A DNA stretch of 46,223 nucleotides from Sedimentisphaerales bacterium (GTDB lineage: Bacteria; Planctomycetota; Phycisphaerae; Sedimentisphaerales; Anaerobacaceae), in NCBI GenBank assembly GCA_016927855.1, contig JAFGLV010000154.1, forward strand, positions 1 through 46,223, given 5' to 3'. Made by a program: the position numbers and the translations under genes. Under the pieces are notes generated by a model. That model was not told the origin of the DNA, searched no databases, and saw only the letters and a list, made by a program, of their open reading frames with translations. Shown in pieces: positions 27,086-35,192 of the stretch; position 1 is the first letter of the stretch; each line of letters starts with the position of its first letter.

Positions 27086-28498
27086 ATGAAGAGATCAAAG
27101 CGTAAGAGTTCGGCGGCTGAGGCAACCAAGCGTCGATTGGACGAGAGACGACATAGGATTCTCTACCAAGACCTGCGCAAGCATCCATCGACGATCTGGC
27201 ATCCGATGAAGCCAGCGGACCCATTCCAACGCTTCGCCCAGACAGAAATCATCCCGCAACTGAAACTCGGCAACAGACTTCTCGACCGCAAGCACCTGGA
27301 CGTCATGGTCATACTCGCCAACCTATTCCTGGCCCACAAAGCAGGCGGCAAGGTGCTGGCCGATAGCCGCGACACAGGCAATCGTGAGGCACGATCACGC
27401 ATTCCCCTTTATGATGCGATGCTTCATGCCGACATGGTCCTCCGGCAGATCGGCAGTGAGCAGTCCCATAAGCAAACCCGATATGCTCTCAATCGCGAGT
27501 TGGCCGAAATGGCCCTGGACTGGGAATTCCCCGACGTTGTTGATCCGTTGTTGGACGAGCCTACCAGCGAGCGGTGTCAGCCCAGTGCTCTTGCCCCCGT
27601 CATCCTCAGACCCCGCAAGAGCCGAGAGCCGGGCCATGCCTACGGCGAAAGGTCGATCCCTTTCCCGCCCATGTCCGAGGAGGAGCTTCACGTCGTGCAG
27701 CAGTTGGAGCAGAGCATAATGACCATCAATTACCAACATTTGACCCGACACGCATGGCTCTACACCGTGCTGGATCAGCGGGGCAGACCCATAGGCATCA
27801 ATCAGCCCAACCCGATCATGCGCGCGATCTTCAACGGGGACTTTCAACATGGTGGGCGGTTCTACAGCTACGGCGTCAATGGCTACCAGAACCTGAGCAA
27901 GGTCGAGCGAAGGACAATCCTTATCGACGGCGAACCAATAGCTGAGCGGGATTTCAGCGGCTTCCATACCCGCCTGCTCTATCACAAGGAGGGACTGCCC
28001 TTCGAGGGTGACGTCTATCTGCCCCATGAAGTCCTGCCACGATTGTACAAAGGTCATCATCGACAAGCACTACGCGATGCGGGCAGGGATTTCATCAAGA
28101 CGGCAACCAACATCATTATCAATGCCGGGAATCTACGAAGTGCCATAGGAGCCACCAAGCAAGCGGTCTGGAACAATCCGGCCTATCAGGAAGCTCTCGA
28201 TGCGGCGGGCACGAGGCCGGACAAGGTCATTTTGAGGATCGAACGGATTCACAAAGCCATCGCCTGTTACTACCACAGCGGCATTGGTTTGGAGATGCAA
28301 GGCGAAGATGCTTTCATAGCCCTGTACGTCATGATGCACTTCAACACACAAGGCAAGCCAGCGTTGTCTTTGCATGACGGTATTCTGTGCAAACTATCCG
28401 ACGCCGACTTGGCACAGGCAACCATGCACTACATCTACGAACTCATGTACGAATTTCCGCCCGAAATCAAACAAGATTGGCCTCCACTTGAAGCGTAA
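27086..28498 (+). CDS. Family-A-like polymerase palm protein
   Basis: A 470-residue protein; ATG 27086 has GAAGGGCGG upstream. No annotation comes to mind by overall similarity, but three motifs fall in order as in family A DNA polymerases and single-subunit RNA polymerases. Motif A is AERDFSGFHTRLLYH (Asp289). A motif-B-like helix has Arg334-x3-Lys338, the spacing of Klenow Arg754/Lys758, but Asn at the usual aromatic position. Motif C is LSLHDGIL (His430-Asp431). Asp289 to His430 is 141 residues, against about 176 in Klenow. No 3'-5' exonuclease domain is visible; the N-terminal 250 residues are unassigned. Likely the element's replicative polymerase or primase. Confidence 0.6.
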   Translation: MKRSKRKSSAAEATKRRLDERRHRILYQDLRKHPSTIWHPMKPADPFQRFAQTEIIPQLKLGNRLLDRKHLDVMVILANLFLAHKAGGKVLADSRDTGNREARSRIPLYDAMLHADMVLRQIGSEQSHKQTRYALNRELAEMALDWEFPDVVDPLLDEPTSERCQPSALAPVILRPRKSREPGHAYGERSIPFPPMSEEELHVVQQLEQSIMTINYQHLTRHAWLYTVLDQRGRPIGINQPNPIMRAIFNGDFQHGGRFYSYGVNGYQNLSKVERRTILIDGEPIAERDFSGFHTRLLYHKEGLPFEGDVYLPHEVLPRLYKGHHRQALRDAGRDFIKTATNIIINAGNLRSAIGATKQAVWNNPAYQEALDAAGTRPDKVILRIERIHKAIACYYHSGIGLEMQGEDAFIALYVMMHFNTQGKPALSLHDGILCKLSDADLAQATMHYIYELMYEFPPEIKQDWPPLEA

Positions 28499-28718
28499 AA
28501 TAGGTCTGGTTTTACCCTTAAAATTGACAGAAATACCACCTCGCGGCGACATTGCCGTAACTCCTTACCTTTCAATGAGTTAAGAGATAACTATTTGGTA
28601 ATGGAGAGAGCCCCCCGGTTGAGATTTTTTATAGGGGGAAAAATAGGAGAAAAAAGGGGAGCTGACGCACTTGGCATTCCGTGGTGTTTTCTACTTTTGC
28701 TTCAAGTCGTCTACACTG

Positions 28719-29423
28719 CTACCTTGCCATGAACTCAGTAATCCCTGCAATCATCCCCTTGACTTGCTCCGCGTTGTACTCCTTGTATTCCCCGTGGGCC
28801 GCATGGTTCCGCAGACCAAGCCAAGCTGTGACTTGTTTCTGGACAAGTGCGTTATAAACCGTAGCTTTCGTAAGTTCGATGTTAAGCTGGTCGGCGTTTA
28901 CAGGGACGTCTTTTCCGTCCTTCTTTCGAGTAACCGCAATCCCGTTCTTTCTGCACAACTGACGTAGGTGTTCTTCCAGCGTGCTCCCCGCGATGACGGC
29001 CGCCGGGTCCTTGTAGTTCGATTCCAACAAGTACTCAGCCATTTCCAAATAGTCAGTGAAGACTTCCGCTGTCACCAGACCCTTGACCGTGAACAGCCAG
29101 TCGCCTTCGATTTCTCCCCGGACGGCATTCAATATTCCCAAACTGGACTCCACGGTTTCGGGATCGGGGATGTGCCCGATCCGGTAGAACTCCTTGAAGT
29201 GCGGATGTTGTTCATCGTACACTTGTCGGATGAAGGACAAGGAGGCGGTTCGGAACTCAGTCATCTTTCCATCGTCCACATGCTCGGGACCGGTCCGCCG
29301 GGTTGTTTGCCCGCTAAAGGGGTCCCATCCGCCGTCGTAGGTATCGCGTCGGCGAGTTTTCAAAACCGCGTTGCCCATCGCGATCAATTCGTCCACGCGT
29401 TCCAGTAGTCTTTCCTTCATCAT
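28719..29423 (-). CDS. HEPN-domain protein
   Basis: A protein of about 234 residues. The open frame extends to 29471 from a TTG, but AAGGA precedes the ATG pair at 29423/29420, which I prefer. The C-terminal half has a HEPN-like four-helix pattern: LEEHLRQLCRKNGI, then LRNHAAHGEYKEY, where Arg-x4-His (about residues 204-209) is the HEPN ribonuclease signature. The N-terminal half is unassigned. It forms a minus-strand pair with the upstream 156-residue gene, against the direction of all other element genes. A toxin, abortive-infection or other RNase role is plausible but unproven. Confidence 0.6.
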   Translation of the reverse strand: MMKERLLERVDELIAMGNAVLKTRRRDTYDGGWDPFSGQTTRRTGPEHVDDGKMTEFRTASLSFIRQVYDEQHPHFKEFYRIGHIPDPETVESSLGILNAVRGEIEGDWLFTVKGLVTAEVFTDYLEMAEYLLESNYKDPAAVIAGSTLEEHLRQLCRKNGIAVTRKKDGKDVPVNADQLNIELTKATVYNALVQKQVTAWLGLRNHAAHGEYKEYNAEQVKGMIAGITEFMAR

Positions 29424-29480
29424 AAGAGGGAATCCTTCTCGCTTATTGTTGATCTCCACAAGGAACGTCAAGACGCTCCT

Positions 29481-29951
29481 TCATGCAGGGAGAGCGAACG
29501 TCTTGACGAACGCTCGCAGGCAATCCTTGATGATATCCTCCTTCTCAATCGGAATCCTAATCTCACTGGCGGTCAGTTTGCGATCAACCTTCTGGGGAGA
29601 CCATCTGCCAACGGAAGATACCACTTCTGGCTTGATCCCATTCGCACTGTAGGATACTTCTATAGCATATGTGAAAGGCTTGAGTTCCGTCATGCCTTCA
29701 CCCTGCCTCTGCACTGTGATGCGTATCGAAGTCCCTTCCTCGCCTCTCTCGATGTGAGCAGGCAGGTTCCGTTCCTTAAATCCTTTTTCCAGTTCCCGGA
29801 AGGCGGGCAGAGCAATATCGTTCACGAATCCAATCGCCTTCTGCTTGTTTTGCTCGGCCGCATTTCTCTGCTGCTGTACCGTGTTCGCGTGTGCTTGCTG
29901 CTGTTGTTGTTCCTGCTTCAACAAGTCGTCCAGCTCCTTCCAGTCAGCCAT
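29481..29951 (-). CDS. Gln-rich coiled-coil protein paired with HEPN gene
   Basis: A 156-residue protein starting behind GGAGG. Residues about 9-45 are a glutamine-rich coiled coil; residues about 60-156 look like a compact alpha/beta domain without known motifs. It lies 57 nt upstream of the HEPN gene on the same strand, so both are probably made from one transcript. It could be the antitoxin, a sensor or a structural partner. No family recognised. Confidence 0.55.
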   Translation of the reverse strand: MADWKELDDLLKQEQQQQQAHANTVQQQRNAAEQNKQKAIGFVNDIALPAFRELEKGFKERNLPAHIERGEEGTSIRITVQRQGEGMTELKPFTYAIEVSYSANGIKPEVVSSVGRWSPQKVDRKLTASEIRIPIEKEDIIKDCLRAFVKTFALPA

Positions 29952-30268
29952 CTTCGTGCCTCCATCAAAAGGGTTGTCTGCGTGGTCGCATTCTCCCGTG
30001 CCGCTACCGTGAGTGCAATAGTTGTCGCTGCGAAATCTCTCGCAAACCCACGTTCCACGCCCCCGGACGGCCTATGAGCCGTAAAAACGGAGATCGGCCA
30101 GCGTAGAGGCGTATAACGGCCTTGCTGGCGGCGTTAGAGGACGGTTTCAGAGCCGCTTTTGACCCCTCCGGCAACTTTTCCGCAGATTTTTCTCGTTCAC
30201 AAGTTCCCACGCCAAGGCAACTTGCGAATTTGGTGGTGACATCGGAGCCGAGAAAATGTCACGAAAAA

Positions 30269-30299
30269 CGGAAATAGCACCCGCAACACAGATAATAAG
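30269..30299 (+). promoter_or_regulatory. Element promoter, GATAATAAG box 2
   Basis: GATAATAAG (30291-30299) has CGGA 22 bp upstream, start to start, and so repeats the 26891-26921 promoter. It lies 48 bp before the DUF3102-like gene. Confidence 0.5.
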
Positions 30300-30309
30300 G
30301 GTAGAAGCA

Positions 30310-30331
30310 AAAAAGTAATCGGTTACTTTTT
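30310..30331 (+). promoter_or_regulatory. Palindromic operator/hairpin at a ribosome-binding site
   Basis: AAAAAGTAA (30310-30318) and its exact inverse TTACTTTTT (30323-30331) flank the 4-nt centre TCGG. The very strong ribosome-binding site AAAGGAGG (30334-30341) follows directly. It could be a repressor site or an RNA hairpin controlling initiation. Confidence 0.5.
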
Positions 30332-30346
30332 CCAAAGGAGGTCATC

Positions 30347-30958
30347 ATGAGCCCGATCATCAGATTGCCACAACCGGAGAACGAACCCGAACGCTGTGCC
30401 GTGGAAATCCGCAAGTGCCTGAAGCAGGCCAACGCCAGCTACCGCCTTGCCGTCATCTGTCACAGCGAGGCGTTGGAGCATTTCCGTGACTGCGGGGCAG
30501 CCCTGCTACGAGCCAAGAAAATGTTCCACCACGGGTCCTGGAAGAAATGGGTCGCGGAGAATTTTGTCGGCCGGTCGTATGAATCCGCCGTCCTCTATAT
30601 GCGACTCGCCAAGGGGTGGAAAAGCAAGCGGCTACAACGCGCCTTACACAAAGATCCTCTGAACGTCACGCTCGTCCAGGCCCTGGAACTCATCCGGCAA
30701 CCCAAGCTCTCTCCCGCCCAAAACGAAAACACCACCGAAGACGCCAAGGAAGAGAAGCCTCTGACCTCGAAGCAAAAGAAGATCGTGGCACAAAAACGGA
30801 ACGATGTGGTCAAGCTCTTCCGCCACCAACTGGGTTTACTTGACTCGGAGCAGATCGGGGCCCTGTACGATTTGTTCGAGCATGACATCTGGCCGCTGGT
30901 GCTGGATACTCTCGGCAAGAAGCAGAGCAAGGCTCGGAGCAGGAGGAAAGCCGGATGA
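30347..30958 (+). CDS. DUF3102-like protein
   Basis: A 203-residue protein. Residues about 25-95 match the DUF3102 pattern (EALEHFRDCGAALLRAKKMF, HGSWKKWV, SYESAVLYMRLA), which is common on plasmids and phages and is often linked to replication or partition. The C-terminus is basic and coiled-coil-like. It heads an operon: its stop overlaps the start of the clamp-like gene (ATGA). A strong ribosome-binding site and a palindrome precede it. Confidence 0.65.
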   Translation: MSPIIRLPQPENEPERCAVEIRKCLKQANASYRLAVICHSEALEHFRDCGAALLRAKKMFHHGSWKKWVAENFVGRSYESAVLYMRLAKGWKSKRLQRALHKDPLNVTLVQALELIRQPKLSPAQNENTTEDAKEEKPLTSKQKKIVAQKRNDVVKLFRHQLGLLDSEQIGALYDLFEHDIWPLVLDTLGKKQSKARSRRKAG

Positions 30959-32010
30959 TCGTTGACCGGAAAGTGTTGCTGAGAGAACTCGAATCCGTGA
31001 CGCCAGGATTTGCTCGGCGGCCAATCATCGAGCAAAGTTGCTGGTTCGTATTCAAGGATGGAGACGTCTTCACGCATAACGACGAAGTCTCTTGCCGCCG
31101 TCGATGCTGCCTGAAAATTGAAGGGGCTGTTCATGCGCGGCCTCTGCTAAAGGTCCTCAAGAAATCCAAGGGCCTCACATTCAAAGTCCAAACGCTGCCG
31201 GAGCATTTGCGCTTGTCCAATTTCCACAATAAGGCACGGATCGTCCGGGACCCGAAGATCAGCTTGGCGATAGATTCAGTGGAAGAGCCGAAAACATGGA
31301 GCCCCTTGGGAAAGGAATTCCTGGAAGCTGTATCTCTCACCGTTGATTCGGTCGCGAGGGCCACCACCAATGACGCTTTGACATATTTGCATATCACTCC
31401 CGAAAAAGTCGAAGCAGGCAACGACGGTGAACTGTGCCGATACCGAACAGCAACCGGACTGACGGAATCAATTCTGATAAAGCCGGATGTTGTCACCCCG
31501 ATTATTCAAGCCGACGTGAAGAAAGTGTCGCTCACAAAAGACTGGATTCATTTCAAAGACCGCAGCGGACTCCTTATCAGTTGCCGGAGATACCACGAAG
31601 CATTCCCAGACACGTCAAAGATTTTCGAGGCAAAAGGAAACAGGTTGACGTTACCGGTAGAATTGATTGGGGCCATAGAAAGGGCCAACCTCTTTGCGAA
31701 ACGGAACTACAACCATGTGCTGAGGGGTACAGTTCAATGCAAGATTCCCACGGATCAGAGGGTCAGCATCGTGCTCCAAGAAAACAAGGTGAAAGTGATA
31801 GGCACCTCAACCATCGACGAAAAGTTGAAAGGAGAATACACAGAATTCGTAGACGTTCAGTATCAAGGTCCTCCCATGTGTTTCAAAAAAGATGCTGATT
31901 GGATAAGTAGAATCGTGCGAAGGTATACCGAATGCCAAGTGACGCCGGAAAGACTGATCGTGAGAACGCCGAAGCTGGCGCATGTGTTTGTCGTAGATGG
32001 AGAAGAATGA
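30955..32010 (+). CDS. Divergent DnaN-like sliding clamp
   Basis: A 351-residue protein close in length to bacterial beta clamps (about 370). The repeating pattern of three similar beta-rich units, short polar helices with Leu-Leu pairs (RPLLKVLKKS, ELIGAIERANLF) and a C-terminal strand-turn (ITPERLIVRTPKLAHVFVV-like) agrees with a DnaN/PCNA fold, but identity to canonical DnaN is low. Its role would be to tether the element's polymerase to DNA. It overlaps DUF3102 upstream (ATGA) and a tiny gene downstream (ATGA). A single-family phage protein of other function remains possible. Confidence 0.5.
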   Translation: MIVDRKVLLRELESVTPGFARRPIIEQSCWFVFKDGDVFTHNDEVSCRRRCCLKIEGAVHARPLLKVLKKSKGLTFKVQTLPEHLRLSNFHNKARIVRDPKISLAIDSVEEPKTWSPLGKEFLEAVSLTVDSVARATTNDALTYLHITPEKVEAGNDGELCRYRTATGLTESILIKPDVVTPIIQADVKKVSLTKDWIHFKDRSGLLISCRRYHEAFPDTSKIFEAKGNRLTLPVELIGAIERANLFAKRNYNHVLRGTVQCKIPTDQRVSIVLQENKVKVIGTSTIDEKLKGEYTEFVDVQYQGPPMCFKKDADWISRIVRRYTECQVTPERLIVRTPKLAHVFVVDGEE

Positions 32011-32141
32011 AGGAGTCCGTAAAAGCCAACGTTAATACACCACCGCAAAAAAACAAAGAGAATCCAGAAGTCACAGAGAACAGCAGAAAATATAGCGAAG
32101 TCCAGGAACAGAACCGCCAACGTTCCATACGCCTAACGTGA
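32007..32141 (+). CDS. Possible 44-residue basic protein
   Basis: This short frame overlaps the clamp stop as ATGA, with GGAG just upstream, so it may be translationally coupled. The peptide is highly polar (Lys, Asn, Glu, Arg) and lacks hydrophobic content. No family recognised. It may be spurious. Confidence 0.35.
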   Translation: MKESVKANVNTPPQKNKENPEVTENSRKYSEVQEQNRQRSIRLT

Positions 32142-32544
32142 TATACCGCGCGCAAGGAGAGCAGGAAGCAAACACGCTAAGAGATGCACGATCCCAAACA
32201 GAAAACAAATCGCAAAGCGTACTGAACGTATCGAAGCCCCCGAGCCGTCTACCCGACGCATCGCCGATCATCCATGCCATCCTGCCACCATAGGCCCTAA
32301 CGCTTCCTGATCCTGCCAGAAGTCCAGTAGAAAGTTCATGGTCCAATCGTCGATAGCGTAGCGGTAGAGAAGAAAAGCGGAAAAATCCACTCGCCTTAAC
32401 CACTTGTATTTCAACAAGATATACCAATATCAGTAGAAAATTACTATTTTCTACTGATTTTACTACGACTCGTCACCAATATACGCCGATAATATACTCA
32501 GTCCAACGTGTAAGATACTGAGTTTTGTAGAACGAGGTGGTTCG
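32142..32544. other. Regulatory/recombination region before tyrosine recombinase
   Basis: A gene-free 403-bp region becoming AT-rich toward the right. It contains a dif-like inverted repeat (32429-32458), a GATAAT box (32488-32493) and a second inverted repeat, ACTCAGT (32496-32502) with ACTGAGT (32517-32523). It probably serves as a control region and possibly as a recombination site. Confidence 0.45.
32429..32458. repeat. dif-like 12-6-12 inverted repeat
   Basis: The arm ATCAGTAGAAAA (32429-32440), a 6-nt spacer TTACTA and the exact inverse arm (32447-32458) match the layout of tyrosine-recombinase core sites (two 11-12 bp arms around a 6-bp overlap, as in Xer/dif). It lies 86 bp upstream of the recombinase gene. 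Confidence 0.55.
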
Positions 32545-33201
32545 ATGAGTATCGACAGAGCCAAGTACATGGGCAAAGACGAGGTTAGAACGTTGCGAAC
32601 GGTAGCAGAGGCCAGAGCAATCACCGACCTCCAAGGCGGACGCATCAACGGTGTGCTTGCATGGATGGTTGTGGACCTTGCCTTGTCCACCGGTCTACGG
32701 GTCAGCGAACTTGTTGCCCTTGACGTGCAGGACTTGGATTTGAGGCTCGGAGCCGTAAAGGTCGCCCGACTCAAGAAGCGAAAGAAGACCATCCGAACCG
32801 TGCCCATCGACAAGAGGCTCATTCGGCACTTGAAGGACTATCTCGTGTGGCGTGCGGACAGGATCGACGATCTGGACGAGGATTATAGCGAGGGCTTGAC
32901 GGAGAAATCAGGAGCCTTGCTCGTAGGCCAGAGAGGACCGCTGACGAATCGGGGAGCCCAACAGATATGGAAGACTTCCATCAAACGTGCTGGACTTCGG
33001 GCCGACCTGTCCATCCATGCAGCGCGCCACACGATGGCTGTGTTTCTGCTTAGGAAGACAGGCAACCTCAGGATGGTGCAAAAGCAGCTTGGGCATAGTT
33101 CGCCGACGATCACGGCAAACCTGTATGCGGATGTCACTTTTGAGGACCAACAGAAGGCATTGAACGGGTTGTATGAGGACGACAATGGCAATAGTGAATG
33201 A
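32545..33201 (+). CDS. Minimal tyrosine recombinase (catalytic domain)
   Basis: A 218-residue Xer/phage-integrase catalytic domain; the core-binding (SAM-like) N-terminal domain is nearly absent. All active residues are present: Arg52 (TGLRVSEL), the Lys in the KKRKKT beta-hairpin, His158 and Arg161 (HAARH), His184 (LGHSS) and the nucleophile Tyr194 (NLYADV). GAGGTGG precedes the ATG. A dif-like site lies just upstream. Since a serine integrase sits at the element end, this enzyme may resolve dimers, invert DNA or act at the nearby inverted repeat rather than drive integration. Confidence 0.85.
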   Translation: MSIDRAKYMGKDEVRTLRTVAEARAITDLQGGRINGVLAWMVVDLALSTGLRVSELVALDVQDLDLRLGAVKVARLKKRKKTIRTVPIDKRLIRHLKDYLVWRADRIDDLDEDYSEGLTEKSGALLVGQRGPLTNRGAQQIWKTSIKRAGLRADLSIHAARHTMAVFLLRKTGNLRMVQKQLGHSSPTITANLYADVTFEDQQKALNGLYEDDNGNSE

Positions 33202-33267
33202 GAGTGCCTGCTCGGGCCGGAACCTACAAGGCTCAGACGTTGGACGCGTTGGTCCGGCAGGCACTCT
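33201..33267 (+). repeat. Long hairpin after tyrosine recombinase gene
   Basis: AGAGTGCCTGC (33201-33211) pairs exactly with GCAGGCACTCT (33257-33267). Inner bases (GCCGG/CCGGC) extend the stem with a bulge. It fills most of the 84-bp gap before the next gene. No U-run follows, so a simple terminator is unlikely. Confidence 0.5.
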
Positions 33268-33285
33268 CTCTGATAAGGCTGACGG

Positions 33286-33672
33286 ATGAGGGAGAAGAAA
33301 AGCAAGACGTTGCCCATCAAATACTCGAAGGGCTTTCTGGACAAGCTGGACGGCAGGACTGAGCTTGCCCAGCATCTTCACGCCGCCTACACCGAATTGA
33401 CGGATGATCTCGGAGGTACTGATTCGCTGAGTCACGTCAAGAAGGTTCTTGCCGAGAAGTTCTGCTGGCTGTCTGCCATCTTACGCGGCATCGAGCTTCA
33501 AATCGCGGAGGGGGACAAAGACGACGCTGGCGAGTTGTTGGCGAAGTGGATTCAAGGACTGAACAGTCTGACGGGTCTGGCTCGTAGTCTGGGACTCGAA
33601 CGCAAAGCCAAACGGCTGGACGACCTGCAAAGCTACGTCTCGTCCAAGTCCAAGCGGAGGGCGAGACCGTGA
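33286..33672 (+). CDS. Small protein in terminase-small-subunit position
   Basis: A 128-residue, mostly alpha-helical, basic protein directly upstream of the terminase large subunit, whose GTG start overlaps this stop (GTGA). The position and size fit a terminase small subunit, but no helix-turn-helix is obvious. No family recognised. Confidence 0.5.
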   Translation: MREKKSKTLPIKYSKGFLDKLDGRTELAQHLHAAYTELTDDLGGTDSLSHVKKVLAEKFCWLSAILRGIELQIAEGDKDDAGELLAKWIQGLNSLTGLARSLGLERKAKRLDDLQSYVSSKSKRRARP

Positions 33673-35168
33673 ACATCATCGAGGCCGTCAAAGACCGCCA
33701 TTTGTTCAAACCGTATCTCGCAGACAAGAACGGTTCGCTATCCACGTGGGCTCGATGGATGACCTGCTTACGCGTGATTTATGGTTTGCCGATACGCAAG
33801 CCTTGGCAGAAACGTCTCATCCGTCAATGTACAGGTCGCAATCCGGACAAGCTCAATCCAGAAGGATATAACCGGGTTCTCCTATTGTGCGGCCGGCGGA
33901 GTGGGAAATCGAAGATCGCAGGTCTCATTGGTGCATTCGAGTCCAGTCTTTCCGGTCGCGAAGAGGTTTGCTCTCCGGGCGAAATCCCTTGTGTGACCAT
34001 CACGTCACCTACACGGGACCAGTCTGCGATTATCAAGTCGTATCTCCGGGCTGCTCTCGGTTCTCCATTGCTTGACGAGACGGTCGTGGACGAGGCGAAG
34101 AAACGTCCATCCTTTGAACTTGCCAACGGTGTTCACGTCCGAGTGTTGACGGGCGACTTTCGCACCGTACGCGGCTACAGTCAGCTTGCAGTCGTTTGTG
34201 ATGAAATCTGCTTCTTTGGCACGACCGAAGAGAGTAAAGTCAAATCCGATACCGAACTAATCCGCAGCATCAAGCCGTCACTGCTCACCACACAAGGAAG
34301 ACTCATTTGCGTTTCGAGCAAGTATTGGGAAAAGGGCTGGGCATTCGGCCAGTGGAAACGACATTTCGGTAAGGATTCATCGAGAGTGCTTGTGTGGGAC
34401 GCAACGAGCCGAACGATGAATCCAACGCTGTCAGAAGAGGACATCCAGGCCGAGATCGACGAAGATCCCGAGTCCGCACGATCCGAGTATTTGAATGTGT
34501 GGCGAACCGACGTTGCTGCGTGGCTCCCAAGAGAAGCCATCGAGCCTTGCGTCGTATTCGGCCGCACCGAACTGATTCGCAAGCCCAACATTTCGTACAG
34601 AGCTTTCGTGGATGTCAGCGGTGGACGTAGCGACGACGCGGCCCTTGCCATTTCGCACAAGGCTGACAGCAAAACCGTTCTCGATTGCGTTAGGCGATGG
34701 AAGGCTCCCTTCTCCCCGCAGGTGGTGGTTGCCGATATGGTGGACGTTCTCAAGTCGTACCAGCTACGTCATGTCACGGGCGACAACTATAGTGCTGAGT
34801 GGGTGGCCGAGAGTTTCCGAAAGCTCGGCATCTCATACGTGAAATCCGACAAGAACAAGTCGCAGATATACCTCGAACTCTTGCCACGAATCTGCTCCGG
34901 CGAAGTTGAGCTACTGGACGACGACGTTCTTATCAAACAGCTTTGCGGTCTGGAAAGGCGATGTCGGAGCGGCGGCAAGGATATTGTCGATCATGCCCCC
35001 GGTGCGAAAGACGATGTTGCCAATGCTGCGGCGGGAGCCATCGTCTTCGGGAGCAAGGGACACTTCCAACCGGGTTTCATTATTCGGGATCGTTTCAACG
35101 GGGGCAGGACGTTGCGGAATCGAGTGCTTTGGGGCGAGTTTGCCAAATCCCATCGAGCGACATTTTGA
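33669..35168 (+). CDS. Phage terminase large subunit
   Basis: A 499-residue packaging ATPase/nuclease, starting with GTG overlapping the upstream stop. Walker A is CGRRSGKS (about residues 74-81). Walker B is LAVVCDEICFF (Asp178-Glu179). The RNase H-like nuclease domain has FVDVSGGRSDD (Asp315), VVADMVD, and the terminal GAKDDVANAAAG (about Asp448). In phages it pumps DNA into proheads and cuts concatemers. Here no portal or capsid gene follows, so it may direct packaging into a helper phage's particles. Confidence 0.85.
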   Translation: MNIIEAVKDRHLFKPYLADKNGSLSTWARWMTCLRVIYGLPIRKPWQKRLIRQCTGRNPDKLNPEGYNRVLLLCGRRSGKSKIAGLIGAFESSLSGREEVCSPGEIPCVTITSPTRDQSAIIKSYLRAALGSPLLDETVVDEAKKRPSFELANGVHVRVLTGDFRTVRGYSQLAVVCDEICFFGTTEESKVKSDTELIRSIKPSLLTTQGRLICVSSKYWEKGWAFGQWKRHFGKDSSRVLVWDATSRTMNPTLSEEDIQAEIDEDPESARSEYLNVWRTDVAAWLPREAIEPCVVFGRTELIRKPNISYRAFVDVSGGRSDDAALAISHKADSKTVLDCVRRWKAPFSPQVVVADMVDVLKSYQLRHVTGDNYSAEWVAESFRKLGISYVKSDKNKSQIYLELLPRICSGEVELLDDDVLIKQLCGLERRCRSGGKDIVDHAPGAKDDVANAAAGAIVFGSKGHFQPGFIIRDRFNGGRTLRNRVLWGEFAKSHRATF

Positions 35169-35192
35169 CACCAATTTATAAGGATTGTAGAT

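Larger units (their letters stand above)
29952..30346. other. Divergent intergenic control region
   Basis: A 395-bp AT-richer gap separates the leftward HEPN pair from the rightward DUF3102 operon. It holds a GATAATAAG promoter box and a palindrome next to the rightward gene. I see no convincing gene or iteron array; an origin of replication cannot be excluded. Confidence 0.4.

Noticed and set aside
26923..27105. 60-codon frame before the polymerase-like gene
   Set aside because: Overlaps the polymerase start, lacks a ribosome-binding site and looks like leader sequence downstream of the GATAATAAG promoter.
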